7,052 bases of DNA from Solobacterium sp. GTDB taxonomy: Bacteria > Bacillota_I > Bacilli_A > Erysipelotrichales > Erysipelotrichaceae. Shown piece by piece: positions 5,811 through 7,052 of this stretch. The position numbers and the translations under genes are program-made. The notes beneath the pieces are model-generated. The model did not search any database and had not been told where the DNA came from. It worked only from the letters and a program-made list of their open reading frames with translations. Where the stretch lies: the NCBI GenBank assembly GCA_017514645.1, contig JAFWJP010000030.1, forward strand, positions 1 to 7,052, given 5' to 3'. The first letter of the stretch is position 1, and every line of letters starts with the position of its first letter.

Positions 5811-5837
5811 GATTCCTGTGCCGGTTTGTGATATATA
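5809..5837 (+). promoter_or_regulatory. Promoter for the second MBL gene
   Basis: TTGATT (5809-5814) and TATATA (5832-5837) are separated by 17 bp, with TG at 5829-5830 giving an extended -10. Initiation would fall near 5844, so the leader is only about 18 nt. The -35 shares bases with the flavodoxin terminator. Confidence 0.6.
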
Positions 5838-5861
5838 TCAGGCAGAGGAACGGTGACAGGT

Positions 5862-6773
5862 ATGCGGACTGTGAGGAATGAATTCTTTGAAGCGATCGAA
5901 GTACGGGACCGGATATGGCAGATCCTGGGCCAGGGCGGTGAACTGTGCTATCTGGTGGAAGGAAAGGAACGGGCAGTGCTCATTGACGGGCTGACCGGTG
6001 CCGGCTCCCTGAAGGCGTTTATTGCGGAGATGACGGAACTTCCGGTGGAAGTGATCCTCACCCATGGACATCTGGACCATACCGGTGCAGCGTTTGAATA
6101 CGGACACTGTTATATCCATCCGGACGATATACCCCTGATGTATTCCCCGTTTCACAGTTCCAGGGAACGGCGCTTCTGGTTTGCCACGATGGAGACGGAT
6201 CTGGCGACCAACCGCAAACCGGACCTGACGATCGATGACTGTGTGGAAACCGTGCCGGTGATCACGTACCCGCTCTATGACGGCGATGTGATTGATCTCG
6301 GGGACCGTACGCTGGAAGTGATCGGTGTGCCGGGACATACGTACGGTACGCTGGTCTTCCTCGACCGGAAGGAACGCATTCTCTTCAGCGGCGACGCCTG
6401 CAACATCAATACCCTGCTCGGCCTGAAAGGCAGTACGAGCATTGAACAGTACCTGGAATCCCTGCACCATCTGAAGACGTACGAAGACGCCTATGATGTC
6501 ATGTACGGCGGGCACGGGCGGAACACGGTGGACCGTTCCATCGTGGATGACGCGATCGCGATGTGTGAGCGCATTCTGGCCGGGACGGATGATGCGGAAC
6601 CTGCCGTGAACATGGACGGAAAGACGGTATACTACGGCTCAGCGCACAATGCGGACTACACGCCGGCCTGCGGAGGTCTTTGCAACATCCAGTACGACAA
6701 AGAAAAAAGACACAGGCGCGATGTCAGTCCGTATGTCAATGATACGTTCCTGCATCGCGGAGGAAGTGAATGA
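5862..6773 (+). CDS. MBL-fold metallo-hydrolase, second of two paralogues
   Basis: Read from the ATG at 5862 this is 303 residues of soluble metallo-beta-lactamase fold. Ligand motifs (numbered from that ATG) are THGHLDHTG (His68, His70, Asp72, His73), PGHTYGT (His159), SGDACN (Asp178) and GGHGR (His218), a full binuclear set. It shares ERAxLID, GSLKA and VILTHGHxDH blocks with the protein at 1835-2629. It differs by an insert of about 30 residues after the first motif (HSSRERRFWFATMETDLATN) and a basic C-terminal extension. A GTG at 5853 would add three residues. I prefer the ATG because GGTGA (5852-5856) is at proper distance for it, while AGAGGA is only 3 nt from the GTG. The stop overlaps the next small gene by 4 nt. 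The substrate is unknown. Confidence 0.9.
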   Translation: MRTVRNEFFEAIEVRDRIWQILGQGGELCYLVEGKERAVLIDGLTGAGSLKAFIAEMTELPVEVILTHGHLDHTGAAFEYGHCYIHPDDIPLMYSPFHSSRERRFWFATMETDLATNRKPDLTIDDCVETVPVITYPLYDGDVIDLGDRTLEVIGVPGHTYGTLVFLDRKERILFSGDACNINTLLGLKGSTSIEQYLESLHHLKTYEDAYDVMYGGHGRNTVDRSIVDDAIAMCERILAGTDDAEPAVNMDGKTVYYGSAHNADYTPACGGLCNIQYDKEKRHRRDVSPYVNDTFLHRGGSE

Positions 6774-6943
6774 AACGGAAGAGTGCGAAGGACATCGTCG
6801 GGGAAGCACGCGAGGACTTCACAACGTATGACCTGCTCAAGGAGTACTATCAGGACGAAGAAGAGGATATGTACTGGGGTGAGGAACAGCTCGATCTGAT
6901 CGGAATGATCGGAAAAGGGAACCAGCTCGTCAAACAGCTGTAA
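6770..6943 (+). CDS. Small acidic hypothetical protein (57 aa)
   Basis: I do not recognise this protein. It begins MKRKSAKDIVGEAREDF and ends GMIGKGNQLVKQL. A basic start leads into an acidic centre (QDEEEDMYWGEEQ, about 28-40) and it has no Cys, no membrane segment and no signal peptide. The gene case is positional: its ATG overlaps the stop of the second MBL gene (ATGA), GGAGG (6759-6763) sits 6 nt upstream of it, and the frame stays open to a TAA at 6941-6943. This is the same coupling style used by the two other overlapping pairs in the window. It may be a partner or regulator of the hydrolase. No terminator follows; an insertion sequence begins 20 nt downstream. The stop precedes the element, so the gene does not look truncated by it. 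Confidence 0.65.
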   Translation: MKRKSAKDIVGEAREDFTTYDLLKEYYQDEEEDMYWGEEQLDLIGMIGKGNQLVKQL

Positions 6944-6963
6944 GCAGGAAAGAACATCGGTGA

Positions 6964-7052
6964 TGTACTGAGCCCCAAAAGTTGGACAACTAAATATCAG
7001 TTTTGAATCTGAGACCTCAGTTCTCTCCACTCGAGAGGAGTGAGGCCTTTTA
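6964..7052 (-). mobile_element. IS3-family (IS150-like) insertion sequence, one end, cut by the window edge
   Basis: The terminal sequence begins TGTACTGAGCCCCAAAAGTT and continues GGACAACTAAAT. This closely follows the pattern of the IS150 terminal inverted repeat (TGTACTG...C..TTGGAC...AAAT). The C-terminal codons of an OrfB transposase lie just inside on the minus strand, so this is the element's right end. The other end and the target duplication are outside the window; the adjacent bases 6961-6963 (TGA) could be one copy of a 3-bp duplication. Confidence 0.85.
6997..7052 (-). CDS. IS3-family transposase OrfB (DDE), C-terminal end only
   Basis: Reading the minus strand from the window edge gives KGLTPLEWRELRSQIQN and then a TGA (complement of 6997-6999). 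This matches the typical C-terminus of IS150-group OrfB integrase-type transposases (KGLSPVEYR...). Only about 18 codons are present. The stop lies 33 nt inside the element's terminus. Whether the element is complete and active cannot be seen. Confidence 0.82.
   Translation of the reverse strand, partial: KGLTPLEWRELRSQIQN

Noticed and set aside
5853..5864. GTG at 5853 as the start of the second MBL gene
   Set aside because: AGAGGA is only 3 nt away, and the ATG at 5862 has the better-placed GGTGA. The three extra residues add no conserved sequence. It remains possible.
1..7052. tRNA, rRNA, CRISPR arrays, riboswitches and replication origins
   Set aside because: I saw no cloverleaf with a T-loop signature, no regularly spaced repeats, no conserved aptamer core and no iteron or DnaA-box cluster.

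Overview
The window looks like chromosomal DNA from a gut- or mouth-type Bacillota (Firmicutes). The pointers are moderately high GC by eye, strong AGGAGG or GGTGA ribosome sites, short-spaced operons closed by hairpin plus T-run terminators, a clostridial-type flavodoxin beside a DUF3793 gene, and an IS150-like IS3-family element. Erysipelotrichia or a related class is my best guess, but nothing here fixes the taxon.

Layout from left to right, all genes on + except the last. (1) The 3' two thirds of a uroporphyrinogen-decarboxylase-family protein (2-634), closed by a strong terminator. (2) A two-gene unit (723-2629): a polyprenyl-phosphate GlcNAc/MurNAc-1-phosphate transferase of the TagO/WecA type, overlapping by 4 nt a metallo-beta-lactamase (MBL)-fold hydrolase. 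Its promoter is an extended -10 that almost touches the start codon. (3) A two-gene unit (2701-4658): an ECF-type sigma factor, overlapping by 4 nt a single-pass membrane protein with a 34-residue cytoplasmic head and a complete extracellular serpin domain. (4) A unit with a clear promoter and a 22-bp palindromic operator (4713-5780): a DUF3793 protein followed by a short-chain flavodoxin. This arrangement suggests iron- or redox-responsive control. (5) A unit with its own promoter (5809-6943): a second MBL-fold hydrolase, paralogous to the first, overlapping by 4 nt a 57-residue acidic protein of unknown function. (6) The right end of an IS150-like insertion sequence (6964-7052), carrying the last codons of a minus-strand OrfB transposase.

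The most unusual system is the sigma factor-serpin pair. The layout is that of an ECF sigma factor and its membrane-bound anti-sigma partner, but the sensor domain is a serpin, a fold that rearranges drastically when a protease cuts its reactive loop. I infer, without proof, a device that senses extracellular proteases. The other genes are recognisable families. Their regulation and pairings are more notable than their individual identities.
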